Assembly: GCA_028281865.1 (NCBI GenBank)
Contig: JANQJB010000101.1
Location: 1-62,768 of the forward strand
Length of the DNA stretch: 62,768 bases
Origin: Marinagarivorans sp.
GTDB taxonomy: Bacteria; Pseudomonadota; Gammaproteobacteria; Pseudomonadales; Cellvibrionaceae
Direction of reading: 5' to 3'
The notes under the pieces are model-generated. The model was not told where the DNA came from. It saw only the letters and a program-made list of their open reading frames with translations, and made no database searches. The translations under genes were made by a program, and so were the position numbers. This document shows, in pieces, positions 9,401 through 19,557 of the stretch. The first letter of the stretch is position 1. Each line of letters opens with the position of its first letter.

Positions 9401-9811
9401 AATTTTCCCCGTTTTGATTCACAAAATTAAAACATCATTTTAACGTCAAAATTTACTTCAATCTCTTGAAAAGCTCAATTACTCAAATGACTACCTATTT
9501 CAATAGGCTTGAGACAATAAAGCCGGACCAAGCAAAAGTGTCATTATAGAGTTAAAAAGGCAATCGCATCGCAAACTCAGTCAATCAGTTTGTTTTTAAG
9601 TTCAAAGTTTGCGCGGTTTTAGATGTACAAAAGCTGAATCAGCAAGAAGCCAGAGGTATGCAGAACCCTTCGCAATTAGAGAAAATAAATTAGCGGTGTG
9701 TGAAATATAAAATTTGTCAGCGTATTATTGGCCATATTCCTTGGTATATGAGCCCCAAGTTGATTCCGAGTACTCGATAAACTCAAGCACTCGTTATCGG
9801 CCAGAACACGA
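9401..9811. other. Intergenic region, no gene seen
   Basis: About 410 bp, AT-rich, with stops in all frames. It must contain the promoter of the OmpA-like lipoprotein (reading left) at its left side. I see no structured RNA or repeat. Confidence 0.6.
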
Positions 9812-10117
9812 CTAGCGAATAAACATAAGCCCAATGCGATTTTTGTGTGAGTGCATCACCTTCATCGCTACCGGGTCGTTATTGACTGGACCAACATTTT
9901 TCCTGAACACGACATCTACAACAGTACCGACAGGCGGAACAACATGCCCATCGATTGCGACTTGCGCACCTCCGTCAGAAATATCCTTTGTCGTTCCTAC
10001 CATCCTGCCGATGGACGGATGTGTCAACTCGACACGGATGGTGGCTTGCGTGCGCTCGTAGCGACGCCTTTCTTCCACGAATTTGTCTCCCAACATACCT
10101 ACACTACTCTCAGCCAC
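9812..10117 (-). CDS. PilZ domain protein (cyclic-di-GMP receptor candidate)
   Basis: 101 residues, a PilZ domain alone. The RxxxR motif is in ERRRYERTQ, the second cdG motif is DISDGGAQV, and it ends IGLMFIR as PilZ strands usually do. It could bind cyclic-di-GMP and pass the signal to a partner by contact. It stands alone between the bamC end and the OmpA-like lipoprotein. Both ligand motifs are intact. Confidence 0.92.
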   Translation of the reverse strand: MAESSVGMLGDKFVEERRRYERTQATIRVELTHPSIGRMVGTTKDISDGGAQVAIDGHVVPPVGTVVDVVFRKNVGPVNNDPVAMKVMHSHKNRIGLMFIR

Positions 10118-10300
10118 ACTGGCTTCCTAATTGACATTACAAGGGCACAGCAAAAAGCCGCGTCAACGCCCTTAGCCTTTATATAAAAGCTTAGCAGTGC
10201 AGTAGAATGTTGACAGTTTTTCGGACAAAAATCGCTCTAAGTGGCGTTTAAACGTGCAAAGTGGGCGCATTTCGGGCTTAAATAAGTCAAAACTTTTGCC

Positions 10301-11449
10301 TTAGATCAGATTGCGCTTTATCGCCATAAGCAGCTTTTTGGCATCTTCCACCTCTAGCAACTCACCACGAGGAGAGCGAATACGCAGAACTTCCTCCTCT
10401 TCAATACGCTGCATAACCAACAAATAGCCACCTGCTTTTAAGTCGGACCCAGTGGAGAACCCTTCGAACTGCGCAAACAATGGTGCAACCTCGTCGGCAA
10501 CGGACATATTCGCTAATACTTCATCTAGCTTGGCGTCAGCAACGGCCTTAGATCCGGCATTTTTTTTAGTCCAGCCTCCAAACCACGACGATTTCTTTTT
10601 AGGGTCGGTGTATGCGATGTAGTAAATACCTTCTCGCGATCGATTATCACGACTGACGAAACCCTCCTTGTTTAACGCGTGACTGAGAGAGGCCTGCGCA
10701 CGCTTACGATCTAAGCGTATTGTCAGCGTAGGTTCGCCAGAAGAGTAGCTCAGCTTAACCTTGTCTTCACCACCAACGGCTTGTCCCAACAGCGATGCAG
10801 CGCGGTTGCCAATGTCACGAGCAAGGTTTTGTGAAAGCTGCTCCACCATCCACTTTTCACGATCTTCAGCTGAGGATTTTTCTGGCCAAGGCTTTTCTTT
10901 CGCAATTTCGCCCTTCGGTTGCATATCCTGCAAAACATGCACTTCAGTAGTATCTGTTCGCACACCCTTTTCAATCATCAAACGGTAGCGGTGATAAGTG
11001 TCTTCATCATCTTTGAAGATTAGCCAGTCGGTTTCAATTAAGCCCATTGATGGTTTGGCATTGACCACACCCATATTGTTTGTCAGCAGAAAGCTTTGAA
11101 CAAGGGGCCAAACCTGACTAGTCGGCGCATCGAGCATAATCCAGCGCCGCCCTCCTACGGTTTGAATTTTTACCATCGCGATTTTAGCTTCTTGACTCAT
11201 CGGCTCGGGGCGCAAGTTATCGTTGCTACGCCCCATCTCGAACGCGTCCTCGCGCTGCATTATCTCAGGGATGGAATAAAGTGGTTCTAAAGGCGCACTA
11301 TCCATACCAGCGGGAATGTTCATAGGCTCAATCGAGCCAGTCTGCTGAAACTCGCGCTTTCGGCTTTTATAGATTCCACAACTATTGAGAACAAAGGCCA
11401 GCAAAGCGAGCCAAGCTATTTGCTTAAACGGGATGTTTTTTACCAACAT
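10301..11449 (-). CDS. bamC: BamC, outer-membrane beta-barrel assembly lipoprotein
   Basis: 382 residues. Lipoprotein signal with cysteine C24 (VLNSCGIY) followed by the unstructured N-terminal tail (TGSIEPMNIPAG) that in BamC lies across BamD. Two helix-grip domains follow: one with SQVWPLVQSFLLTNNMGV and TDWLIFKDDEDTYHRYRL, the second ending RSPRGELLEVEDAKKLL. It sits 97 bp behind dapA in the same direction, the usual dapA-bamC order in gammaproteobacteria. purC, often next, is not here. Confidence 0.93.
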   Translation of the reverse strand: MLVKNIPFKQIAWLALLAFVLNSCGIYKSRKREFQQTGSIEPMNIPAGMDSAPLEPLYSIPEIMQREDAFEMGRSNDNLRPEPMSQEAKIAMVKIQTVGGRRWIMLDAPTSQVWPLVQSFLLTNNMGVVNAKPSMGLIETDWLIFKDDEDTYHRYRLMIEKGVRTDTTEVHVLQDMQPKGEIAKEKPWPEKSSAEDREKWMVEQLSQNLARDIGNRAASLLGQAVGGEDKVKLSYSSGEPTLTIRLDRKRAQASLSHALNKEGFVSRDNRSREGIYYIAYTDPKKKSSWFGGWTKKNAGSKAVADAKLDEVLANMSVADEVAPLFAQFEGFSTGSDLKAGGYLLVMQRIEEEEVLRIRSPRGELLEVEDAKKLLMAIKRNLI

Positions 11450-11546
11450 TTATTGCCTATAGAATTTGTTAATAAAGAGCTTTCATAGCAAAAACTGCGA
11501 TAGGTGAAGCTCCAAGACTTACACCCCTAACTCGCACCTCAAATAC

Positions 11547-12422
11547 CTAAATTGCGCCGACCTGCTCAAGAGCAACAAGAACCTGCGCCTGAAAAGGCTC
11601 GGAAAGATCTGTCAGCGGTAAGCGTATTGATTGTTGAACCCTGCCCATCTGAGCAAGAGCCCACTTAACCGGTATCGGGTTGGATTCCAAAAACAGCACC
11701 CGGTTCAACGGCGCCAAACGCTCATCAATTTGTTGCGCCGATGGCAGATCACCGTTAGCAATAAACTCGCACATATCCGCAACAAGCTTAGGCGCGATAT
11801 TGGCTGTCACTGAAATTTCACCGTGCCCACCAAGCTGCATAAATTGAAGAGCCGTCTCATCGTCACCGGAGAAATAAAGAAACTCCTGATCAATTTTGCT
11901 TTGCATTTCTTTTAAACGATCCATGTCCGCAGTGGCATCTTTAATACCGATAATATTGTCAACTCCAGCGAGACGCGCAACAGTATCAGCTTGCATATCC
12001 ACCGCAGTGCGGCCTGGCACGTTGTATAAAATTTGTGGAATCGCAACTCGCTCGGCGATATAGCGGTGATGCAAATAGAGACCTTCCTGTGTTGGCTTGT
12101 TGTAGTAGGGTGTGACCAGCAAACACGCGTCGGCATTGGCATCTTTGGCACCCTGGGTCAGCTCCATCGCCTCGTGAATAGAATTCGCCCCTGTACCTGC
12201 AACGACGGGAATGCGTCCGGCAACCTGTTTAACAACAAACCTAATAACATCAACGTGTTCTTGAATGTTTAAGGTTGCAGATTCGCCCGTGGTTCCAACT
12301 GCTACAATAGCATGCGTGCCTTGTTCAAGGTGCCAGTCTATCAAGCTTTCAAGTGAATCCCAGTCGATCTCACCCTCACCCGACATCGGAGTAACTAAGG
12401 CCACCATACTGCCGTGCAACAT
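11547..12422 (-). CDS. dapA: DapA, 4-hydroxy-tetrahydrodipicolinate synthase
   Basis: 291 residues from ATG 12422 (MLHGSMVALVTPM); GGAGA just upstream decides against an earlier in-frame TTG that lies in the ribosome site. It condenses pyruvate with aspartate semialdehyde, the first committed step to lysine and diaminopimelate. Visible are GTTGESATL (threonine pair), the tyrosine in YYNKPTQEGLY, and the Schiff-base lysine in IIGIKDATADM. Normal length. First gene of the dapA-bamC unit. No lysine riboswitch fits in the 89 bp upstream. Confidence 0.96.
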   Translation of the reverse strand: MLHGSMVALVTPMSGEGEIDWDSLESLIDWHLEQGTHAIVAVGTTGESATLNIQEHVDVIRFVVKQVAGRIPVVAGTGANSIHEAMELTQGAKDANADACLLVTPYYNKPTQEGLYLHHRYIAERVAIPQILYNVPGRTAVDMQADTVARLAGVDNIIGIKDATADMDRLKEMQSKIDQEFLYFSGDDETALQFMQLGGHGEISVTANIAPKLVADMCEFIANGDLPSAQQIDERLAPLNRVLFLESNPIPVKWALAQMGRVQQSIRLPLTDLSEPFQAQVLVALEQVGAI

Positions 12423-12511
12423 GTGTGTCTCCAACAATTAAAGTTTCTTTTCAAAAAGGGGGGACATATTACTGATGCGATTACCTCCGTACAAGCACCT
12501 GCCCTGTGCGC

Positions 12512-13465
12512 TCAATCTCGTTTGCCAGCCGCAATTCCGACGGAGCGGTACAGATCTGGCTGCCCTTCCGGACGTGTCTTAAAGCGGCGATGAGCCCACA
12601 AATACTGGCTTGGACATTCGTTAATACACGCTTCGACAAACGCGTTAATTCGACGTGCATCAGCCTCCTCGTTTTCGCCCGGAAATTCGCTTAACGGCGG
12701 GTAGACTTTCACTTGATAACGCCCTGAGTCACTAATCCGGTGATGAGTAAACGGTATCACAAGGGCTCGTCCCATTTTAGCCAGGCGAGAGGTCGCAGTG
12801 ATAGTCGCCGCGTCTACGCCAAAAAAGGGAACAAAAACACTGTGTTGAGGCCCGTAGTCCTGATCCGGCGCATACCAAACTGCTCGCCCTTGGCGAAGGC
12901 GCTTAATCATTGTCCGCAAATCGCCACGTGCAATCACGATGCCCTGGTCGTTATGTCGCTCGCGGCCTTTGCGCTGTATATAGTCGTAGACCGGGTTTTT
13001 ATGGGGTCGATAACTTCCATCGATCGAGTGATTCATGCTGATAACAGCCGCACCATAGTCTATCGTCGTAAAGTGCATACCCATCAATAAAACTCCTATT
13101 CCCTGCTCGCGAGCTTTTTCCAAGTGCTCAAGGCCCTCTACGCTATAAGTGCGGCGCATGCGGCGGTGCGACATAAACCATGCCATTCCAATCTCCATAA
13201 AACCCTTACCCATCGCATCCATATTGGTCTGCCGCAAAACAAGCCGTTCCTTATCCGATAATGCGGGAAAACACAGTGCCAAGTTACGATCAATAATAGC
13301 GATACGACGCTTCGCAACGGCCTTCATACCCATGCCAAGCCACGTACCGAGCTTCATCTGTGCAGCGACCGGGAGCTGAACCATCAACCACCATAAGCCA
13401 AAACCCAACCAAGTGGCCCAATAGCGCGGTAGTAACATTCGCGAAGAAAATTCAGGCCTACCCAC
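12512..13465 (-). CDS. lpxL: LpxL/HtrB-type lipid A acyltransferase
   Basis: 317 residues from GTG 13465, chosen for AGAGG five bases upstream and because this N-terminus (GRPEFSSRMLLPRYW) matches LpxL length. An N-terminal membrane segment is followed by the catalytic HX4D motif in GMHFTTIDYG and the late block YLWAHRRFKTRP typical of the LpxL/LpxM family. It transfers a secondary acyl chain onto the Kdo-lipid A precursor at the inner membrane. LpxL rather than LpxM is preferred from the N-terminus. It precedes dapA by about 90 bp but is probably separate. Confidence 0.9.
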   Translation of the reverse strand: MGRPEFSSRMLLPRYWATWLGFGLWWLMVQLPVAAQMKLGTWLGMGMKAVAKRRIAIIDRNLALCFPALSDKERLVLRQTNMDAMGKGFMEIGMAWFMSHRRMRRTYSVEGLEHLEKAREQGIGVLLMGMHFTTIDYGAAVISMNHSIDGSYRPHKNPVYDYIQRKGRERHNDQGIVIARGDLRTMIKRLRQGRAVWYAPDQDYGPQHSVFVPFFGVDAATITATSRLAKMGRALVIPFTHHRISDSGRYQVKVYPPLSEFPGENEEADARRINAFVEACINECPSQYLWAHRRFKTRPEGQPDLYRSVGIAAGKRD

Positions 13466-13523
13466 GGATGCCTCTTGCGCCAATTAACATAGGCTTACGT
13501 AACATAGGCTCGCGAGATGCGTC

Positions 13524-14711
13524 TTATCGAAAATCAGCTTCAACCAGCGGGGACACATCATCTTCATAATCTACGCCCGCATACTCAAAGCCGAACAACT
13601 GCAAAAAAGCCTCGTTATAGCCTTTAAAATCGGTTAATTCGAGTAAATTTTCTTCTGTGACTTGTGGCCAAAGCGCTTCTATTTTGGCTTGTGTTTCAGG
13701 ACGCAACTCCAAATTATCCATGCGCAAACGTTGAACTTCGTCTAAGCGCGGTGTATCGGAATAGAGCCCTTCAGTAAACAAACGATAGATTTGCTCGATA
13801 CAGCCTTCATGCGTTCCTTCATCTTTCATTACGCGATAGAGCAGGGAAATGTATAGAGGCATAATCGGAATGGCTGAGCTTGCTTGGGTGACCAGCGCTT
13901 TGAGCACTGCCACATGAGCTTTGCCGCCTATGCTAGATAATTTTTGCGTCAGAGCGCTTGCAGCGCGATCTAAATCTTCTTTTGCTTTCCCGATCGTCGC
14001 TTTACCGTATATAGGCCAAGTCAATTTTTCGCCCAGGTATGTGTATGCCACAGTTTGACACCCTTGTTCGAGAACATCTGCTTTAGCGAGAGCGTCAAGC
14101 CACATTTCCCAATCTTCGCCGCCCATAACTTTCACCGTGGCTTCGATTTCTTCCTCTGACGCCGGGTCCAAGGTCAATTCACCTATTTTTAAGGTGTCAG
14201 TATTCAGATTTTTTGCCGTATAAGACTGCGCGACAGGTTTTAATACGGAATTGTACGACTCACCAGTTTTCGGGTCCTTGCGGCGCGGGGCGGCCAAGCT
14301 ATAAACCACTAAATCAACTTTGCCGAGCTTTTCTTTTACCAAATCTATTGCCTGGGCTTTACACTCATCTGAAAAAGCATCGCCGTTAATACTCCAAGAC
14401 TCTAGACCACTCGCCCGGGCCAATCGATCAAAAGCCGCTGCATTGTAGAAACCGGCAGAGCCTGTTTTTTTCTCTGAAGCGGGCTTTTCGAAGAAAATCC
14501 CTACAGTATTCGCTCCAGAACCAAAAGCGGACACAATACGTGAAGCCAACCCATAACCGGTCGAAGAACCGATTACGAGAACATTCTTGGGTCCACCTTC
14601 AACTTGGTTTTGTGCCTTCACGTAGCCGATTTGATTTTCGACATTTTTCGCACATCCAACCGGATGTGCATTGATACAAATAAAACCACGAACTTTTGGT
14701 TTGATAATCAT
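13524..14711 (-). CDS. fabV: FabV, NADH-dependent enoyl-ACP reductase
   Basis: 395 residues from ATG 14711 ([12 protein letters not shown]), the usual FabV start; seven codons upstream are open but unneeded. It catalyses the last reduction of fatty-acid elongation. Features: HPVGCAKNV at the N-terminus, the dinucleotide motif [27 protein letters not shown], and the Y-X8-K active-site pair in [16 protein letters not shown]. Length and order fit FabV, not FabI or FabK. FabV enzymes are known to be little affected by triclosan. Confidence 0.96.
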   Translation of the reverse strand: MIIKPKVRGFICINAHPVGCAKNVENQIGYVKAQNQVEGGPKNVLVIGSSTGYGLASRIVSAFGSGANTVGIFFEKPASEKKTGSAGFYNAAAFDRLARASGLESWSINGDAFSDECKAQAIDLVKEKLGKVDLVVYSLAAPRRKDPKTGESYNSVLKPVAQSYTAKNLNTDTLKIGELTLDPASEEEIEATVKVMGGEDWEMWLDALAKADVLEQGCQTVAYTYLGEKLTWPIYGKATIGKAKEDLDRAASALTQKLSSIGGKAHVAVLKALVTQASSAIPIMPLYISLLYRVMKDEGTHEGCIEQIYRLFTEGLYSDTPRLDEVQRLRMDNLELRPETQAKIEALWPQVTEENLLELTDFKGYNEAFLQLFGFEYAGVDYEDDVSPLVEADFR

Positions 14712-14896
14712 TTGTTTACCTTGCGAGTCCAATTTGAAACGCTGGCCATTATCCTCGATTCCGTAATTTCACGCAAAATGCGAGAATGACAAAAATTGCT
14801 TATTTTGATGGTAAACGTTGCATAAAGGCGGCAACAGGTTAGCACCCAACACCAATTTTTAGCATAATGCCCAGTTTATTTATTAAGACACAATAA

Positions 14897-15469
14897 ATGT
14901 TAAAGCTACTGATCAATTCCCCAGATGCCTGGGTTGACGCGGTATTAGCCGATTTCGATACATTTTTAATCGACCACGCAGCGGCAGAAAAAAAAGCCTC
15001 GGGTATGGCGATCTCCATGCTATCCCATTACCCAGACCGCAAAGATCTGGTTGATGCGATGGTCGACTTAGCAATCGAAGAAATGACACACTTTCGGCAA
15101 GTTATCGAATTTATCCACAAACGCGGTTTACAACTCGGCGCCGATACGAAAGATCACTACGTCAACTCTATGCGTAAGATTCTGCGCAAAGAAAGCGATG
15201 ACTATTTTCTCGATCGACTTATCGTCGGCGGCGTAATTGAAGCGCGCGGCTGTGAGCGGTTTGGCTTAGTCGCAAACGCCTTACCTGCAGGCGATCTAAA
15301 AAAGTTTTATACCGCCATAACAGAATCAGAGGCAAGACATGAAAATTTATTTTTGTCGCTCGCGTTAAAATATTTTCCTAGATCCATAGTCGAACCGCGT
15401 CTTAAGGAAATTCTAGAGTATGAGGCAGAGACATTGAGTAGTTTACCGATTAAAGCTGCTTTACATTAA
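14897..15469 (+). CDS. miaE: MiaE, tRNA 2-methylthio-cis-ribozeatin hydroxylase
   Basis: 190 residues, a ferritin-like di-iron fold: first glutamate region AAAEKKASGMAI, EEMTHFRQV, VIEARGCERF, and ESEARHENLF carry the expected Glu/His ligands. MiaE hydroxylates the isopentenyl group of ms2i6A37 in tRNAs reading U-starting codons, using oxygen. Length fits. The glycosyltransferase-like gene starts 20 bp behind in the same direction. Confidence 0.93.
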   Translation: MLKLLINSPDAWVDAVLADFDTFLIDHAAAEKKASGMAISMLSHYPDRKDLVDAMVDLAIEEMTHFRQVIEFIHKRGLQLGADTKDHYVNSMRKILRKESDDYFLDRLIVGGVIEARGCERFGLVANALPAGDLKKFYTAITESEARHENLFLSLALKYFPRSIVEPRLKEILEYEAETLSSLPIKAALH

Positions 15470-15489
15470 CATTATTGAGAGGTGCCCTA

Positions 15490-16749
15490 GTGCGCAAAAA
15501 AGCTCAGTCAAAACAAATTGCGCGCTATTTGGACACCTACGCCGAAACAGAAACAACGCTTTTAAATAATTTTCCACAAATAAACAGCGAGCGAACTATT
15601 TCTATCCCGTGTTACGACGAATCACCGGAATTTTTGGTACGTCTATGTAAGCTCAGCGAAACGATAGACAAGCATATTCTTGCCATTGTTGTCGTAAATC
15701 ATCCAGACAACAAAAAAATTCCAGATTCAAATATTCATACTCTCGACTGGATAGAAGCTTTCGGGAAAAAAAACTGGCAGAATCATTATATTTCTCTAAG
15801 ACAAGTAAGAAATTTCCATTTACTAAGCGTAGACCGATCACGTGATGGTCCTTCGTTACCCCACAAACAAGGCGTCGGCCTAGCCCGAAAAATTGGCGCT
15901 GACATTGCCGCTTGTTTACTCCACGAAAACAAAATTTGCAGCGAATGGGCCTACAGCACTGACGCCGATACGCATATTCCTAGCAACTATTTTTCAGACG
16001 AATTAAACGCACTATCCGAAAAAAATAGTGCTGTTATTTTTGCGTACAAGCACATGCAACAAAGTGCTGATCGCTCTGTTCACGAGGCAACTATACTTTA
16101 TGAACAAGCACTCAATTACTATGTCGCCGGACTCAGGTGGGCCGGCTCCCCCTACGCTTACCCAACAATCGGCAGTACCTTCGTTATTAATTTAAATCAC
16201 TATTGTCAAGCCCGTGGCTTTCCCAGACGTGCAGGCGGGGAGGATTTTTATCTGCTCAATAAACTTGCCAAACTGGCACCCGTTTTTCAGAACAGCAAGG
16301 TAACAGTATCTATCGAGTCACGCCTTTCCAATCGAGCACCTTTTGGAACCGGACCTGCGGTAAAAAAAATAATTGAGCTGAGCCAAACGGGTAAAGACTA
16401 TTGTTATTATTCAAGTAATTGTTTTGCATGCTTAAAAGAATGGCTGGACTTTATACCACAAATATTTTCTCATATTTCTGAAATACCACCACTAAGTGAA
16501 CAAGAAATTCTGCATCGCACTGATTTGAGGGGCTCAACTCAAGATGCGTTAAATTACTTAAACATTGAGTCCCTATTTTCACATTTAAGAAAACAAGCTA
16601 TAAACCCAAGTGATTGCAATAAAAGAACCCACGAATGGTTTGATGCGTTCAAAACGTTAAAGTTTATCCGTTTTTTACAAGAGCACTATTTTCCAGCTGA
16701 ACCTTTGCCGCATTTGCTGAGTACTGCACCTTGGAGTTCGGATTGCTAA
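15490..16749 (+). CDS. Glycosyltransferase family 2-like protein
   Basis: 419 residues from GTG 15490, preceded by GAGGTG; an earlier TTG is not supported. The first 280 residues look like a GT-A fold: ERTISIPCYDESPE at the start, IVVVNHPD, LPHKQGVGLARKIGADIA, and a DxD-like WAYSTDADTHIPSNY. A late region (FPRRAGGEDFYLLNKLA) has the ED pair typical of an inverting GT-A catalytic base. The last 130 residues are helical and unassigned. No signal or membrane segment. It follows miaE closely, but the substrate is unknown; polyketide-like or glycan transfer cannot be told apart by eye. Confidence 0.75.
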   Translation: MRKKAQSKQIARYLDTYAETETTLLNNFPQINSERTISIPCYDESPEFLVRLCKLSETIDKHILAIVVVNHPDNKKIPDSNIHTLDWIEAFGKKNWQNHYISLRQVRNFHLLSVDRSRDGPSLPHKQGVGLARKIGADIAACLLHENKICSEWAYSTDADTHIPSNYFSDELNALSEKNSAVIFAYKHMQQSADRSVHEATILYEQALNYYVAGLRWAGSPYAYPTIGSTFVINLNHYCQARGFPRRAGGEDFYLLNKLAKLAPVFQNSKVTVSIESRLSNRAPFGTGPAVKKIIELSQTGKDYCYYSSNCFACLKEWLDFIPQIFSHISEIPPLSEQEILHRTDLRGSTQDALNYLNIESLFSHLRKQAINPSDCNKRTHEWFDAFKTLKFIRFLQEHYFPAEPLPHLLSTAPWSSDC

Positions 16750-16834
16750 AGCCGTAATTGCTAAACCCACTTATTGCAAAAAAAACCAGAGATGCAAAAA
16801 GCCAGAATTGTATAAACGCCTAAGCTGCACGACG

Positions 16835-17668
16835 CTATCGTTTCGCAAATGCTTTGGCAACGCCAATGCCCAGTGTAAAATAGTATTCCGTTTCCACAAG
16901 TGGGCTTGCCTCAAAAGCCGCTCCATCTAACAAATCAGCTCGCAAATAAGCGCGCAGCCACCAGTCCTCGACACGACGCTTCAATGATCCTTTCAAATAT
17001 AACCCGCTGTAACCCTTCTTGGCAGCAAAATAAGGCCGATCTTGCAAAACATATTGTTGTTCAACCGAATAAAAGTAATCGTGATAGCTTTTATCGCCAA
17101 ATAAAAAACCAACGTCTGTTTTAAGCTGCCAGCTATTATTTAAATAACTTTGATGTGTTAGCTTGGGGTTAAATAAAAAACCGGCCGATTCAAAGCTTTG
17201 TTTACTTAGATCCACAGCTGTCACAGCACGCAACGGTAAGCGCAATGACCACCCCTCAGAAAATGAATCACCACTTAAGTTAATATCAAACGACGGACCT
17301 AGTTCAAAATAAGGATGGAGCTCGGGCATGCCTTCGCGCAGAGGATTGTCATCGGCGTTAATGGTAATCGACGCATCAGCCGATAAGTTCAATGCCCAGC
17401 GTTCGGTAGCTACAATTTCACTCTTTAACTCATCACGATCCACTTCAAAATAGCGGGTCGTAAATTTGACAAACGGAAATGGCAATGCAATCGCTTGATA
17501 CTGAGCAGACCCACGATAGTCGGCGAGGTATTGCGAACCAAAACCAATACCTAGCTCCCACTGAGTTTCTCTCAAGTTTTCCGACGCGTAAACCAAGGGG
17601 TTTACCATAAGCACCCCAAAAGAAGATACAATCGCGCATCCTAGTGGCTTAATTTGCGATTTGTCCAT
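16835..17668 (-). CDS. MipA/OmpV family outer membrane protein
   Basis: 277 residues from ATG 17668 (MDKSQIKPLGCAIV), which gives a proper signal peptide ending VYA; upstream codons encode an unlikely basic stretch. The mature protein is a beta-barrel with alternating strands: WELGIGFGSQYLADYRGS, LPFPFVKF, HPYFELGPSFDINL, and a final strand YYFTLGIGVAKAFAKR. MipA/OmpV proteins are outer-membrane barrels; in E. coli MipA scaffolds MltA and PBP1b. Divergent from the SPOR gene at 17847. Confidence 0.88.
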   Translation of the reverse strand: MDKSQIKPLGCAIVSSFGVLMVNPLVYASENLRETQWELGIGFGSQYLADYRGSAQYQAIALPFPFVKFTTRYFEVDRDELKSEIVATERWALNLSADASITINADDNPLREGMPELHPYFELGPSFDINLSGDSFSEGWSLRLPLRAVTAVDLSKQSFESAGFLFNPKLTHQSYLNNSWQLKTDVGFLFGDKSYHDYFYSVEQQYVLQDRPYFAAKKGYSGLYLKGSLKRRVEDWWLRAYLRADLLDGAAFEASPLVETEYYFTLGIGVAKAFAKR

Positions 17669-17846
17669 ACATAGGCAGAAAAAAAAGCGTCGAAACCAGC
17701 GCAAAACGAGGGATCTGGCTATCAGGCGCAAGAGAATCGAGCAGTTGCGACTTGATGACAGATTAAGAACACATAATCGCATTAAAACCAAACCATGTTG
17801 AAAAAACTGCTAGGATAATAGCCAAGAAGTAAAAATACGAATACTA

Positions 17847-18485
17847 ATGACGCAAGATTTCGCTAAAAAGCCCAAAAATCGTAATTCATCAAAAACATTC
17901 ACATTTCCGTTTGCAGCTCCAATCGCAGGTTTTGCACTCGGCTGCGCTGCAACATACGGGCTAATATCTCTAAGGACGGCATGCCCAGAATGTGAAATTT
18001 GCACTACCTGCGAGACCAATATTGCGGTTACGGAAACACCAAAATGCCCTGAACCCGAAATACCCGAACCACCTACGTGCCAACCCGCAGCGGCAGAGGT
18101 TCATGAGACAGAATCTGATGAAGAAACCCAGCCCAGTAAAATTCACTACGGATTTTTTACCGATTTTGAAAATGCCGAAGTACCGATAGACCTCTACCCG
18201 GAAAAAAATAATTACGCCCCTAAAAACGACCAAAAACGCATTTATTACATCCAGGTCGCGGCTTATCGTTTACGTGAATCGGCGGAGAGCGACCGCACTA
18301 AATTACAGGATCTGGACCTCAAAGCTGAAGTTGTGAAAGCAACGAGCTCTAACGGCTCGATTTGGTATCGAGTGGTAATAGGCCCAATTCATACTCGGTC
18401 AATGATGCACAGTATTCAAAACCGTTTGTTTGACCACGGTTTTAACGCGCAAACACAATACAAACTGAGTAAAGAAGAAAAATAA
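17847..18485 (+). CDS. SPOR domain protein with N-terminal membrane anchor
   Basis: 212 residues. One membrane segment (about 22-43) follows a short basic cytoplasmic tail, then a Cys/Pro/Glu-rich periplasmic linker with repeated CPE/CET motifs (CPECEICTTCETN), and a C-terminal SPOR domain (about 130-205: RIYYIQVAAYRLRESAESDR, WYRVVIGPIHTR). SPOR domains bind denuded glycan strands at the septum, and FtsN has the same layout. The linker cysteines are unusual for FtsN. A septal role is inferred. Confidence 0.85.
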   Translation: MTQDFAKKPKNRNSSKTFTFPFAAPIAGFALGCAATYGLISLRTACPECEICTTCETNIAVTETPKCPEPEIPEPPTCQPAAAEVHETESDEETQPSKIHYGFFTDFENAEVPIDLYPEKNNYAPKNDQKRIYYIQVAAYRLRESAESDRTKLQDLDLKAEVVKATSSNGSIWYRVVIGPIHTRSMMHSIQNRLFDHGFNAQTQYKLSKEEK

Positions 18486-18579
18486 AAAAAGCTTTCCACA
18501 GCGTCTAGCAACTATGAAAAGCCAAGCTTAGAAGATCGAGAAAAATTATATTAATTTGAGTTTTATGCAGCTTTAATTA

Positions 18580-19044
18580 CTACGCTACTTTTTCGCCGGT
18601 TTCGTTAGTGCCGGGTAACAAAGTTAAATGATCTAGCTGCACTTCAAATTTCTTAGCTAGATCTTGGAGTAAATATTTCACCAAATTATTTTCTACCCCA
18701 TTTTGCGCTAGACCAAACGCTGTTAGCGTTTCGGCCTCTATTTGTTTCACAATAAACAAATCTTGATCGTCTTCGAGTTCTTCCAACATGGAGTAAACTT
18801 TTTGATTTTGTTTCGTTTCTTGGTGTTGCTTAGTCGCCCAAGACATTTCATGAATACTGGCATAAGGGCGGATTTGCGCCAATATCGATTCGCGATAGTC
18901 GGCAAGGCTCAATAACAACTCACGAATTAATTCATCGCGCGAGCAGAATGCAACTTTACGGTACAGTTTGGCACCGTTACATAAATTTTCGACCAAGTCA
19001 TCCATAGGATTTACAGTTTTTTTTCCACGACGAAACAAGTTCAT
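18580..19044 (-). CDS. PA2169/DUF2383-type ferritin-like four-helix protein
   Basis: 154 residues from ATG 19044 (MNLFRRGKK); the GGAGG just upstream overlaps an alternative ATG four codons earlier. All-helical, with the pattern VENLCNGAKLYRKVA, REDLI-like helix, LLSLADYRESILAQI, then YSMLEELEDDQDLFIVKQIEAETLTAF and LVKYLLQDLAKKFEVQLDHL. This fits the PA2169/DUF2383 family of ferritin-like bundles of unknown role. The metal-ligand residues are only partly convincing. Single gene. Confidence 0.7.
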   Translation of the reverse strand: MNLFRRGKKTVNPMDDLVENLCNGAKLYRKVAFCSRDELIRELLLSLADYRESILAQIRPYASIHEMSWATKQHQETKQNQKVYSMLEELEDDQDLFIVKQIEAETLTAFGLAQNGVENNLVKYLLQDLAKKFEVQLDHLTLLPGTNETGEKVA

Positions 19045-19557
19045 TTTGTCCTCCATCAGGTTGGGTGTTTCGCAATTATCTAATTCAAGCTAGCTCAAGT
19101 TTAGAAAAGTAAACTTCTCGTTACTTTGGGAAACATAATAGAACCAAATGAGAACCATGTCACGTTTCTTATGACTATTTTTTGGACAAATACGTTTTTA
19201 AACGCCACCCTTATATTTCTAAAAAGAATATAATGTCGAACATCTATACACAATTAGTCTTTTAAGGCGAATTACGTCACACTTAAGCGATATTCATCTA
19301 CGCAGAATGTACAAAAGTTCACCGCTAATATAATGGCACCAGAGTAAATAGACGCATGAGAGCAGACGGACTCCTGCGAGCTTAAGGTAATATGAGTGAA
19401 TATTATTTCGAAAAGAGTTCGCGTTTGGCGACCTCAAAACATTTTTGGAGCGACTCTGAAGTTCAGAAGCGAGGTGCGATGGACCAAAAAAAATACTTAG
19501 CGTTTTATTAAAGCAATTAAGGGGCTGAACGTTGCCCAACCCCGATAAATCTATCGC
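19045..19557. other. Intergenic region, no gene seen
   Basis: About 510 bp, AT-rich. A short frame at 19294-19539 (minus) exists but its translation has no family features. I see no hairpin element of the kind found at 35883 and later. Confidence 0.55.

Noticed and set aside
12423-12511. Lysine riboswitch ahead of dapA
   Set aside because: Only 89 bp are available and no aptamer-like folding is visible.
19294-19539. 81-residue ORF in the gap upstream of the ferritin-like gene
   Set aside because: No ribosome site, no recognised pattern, sits in AT-rich DNA; not called.
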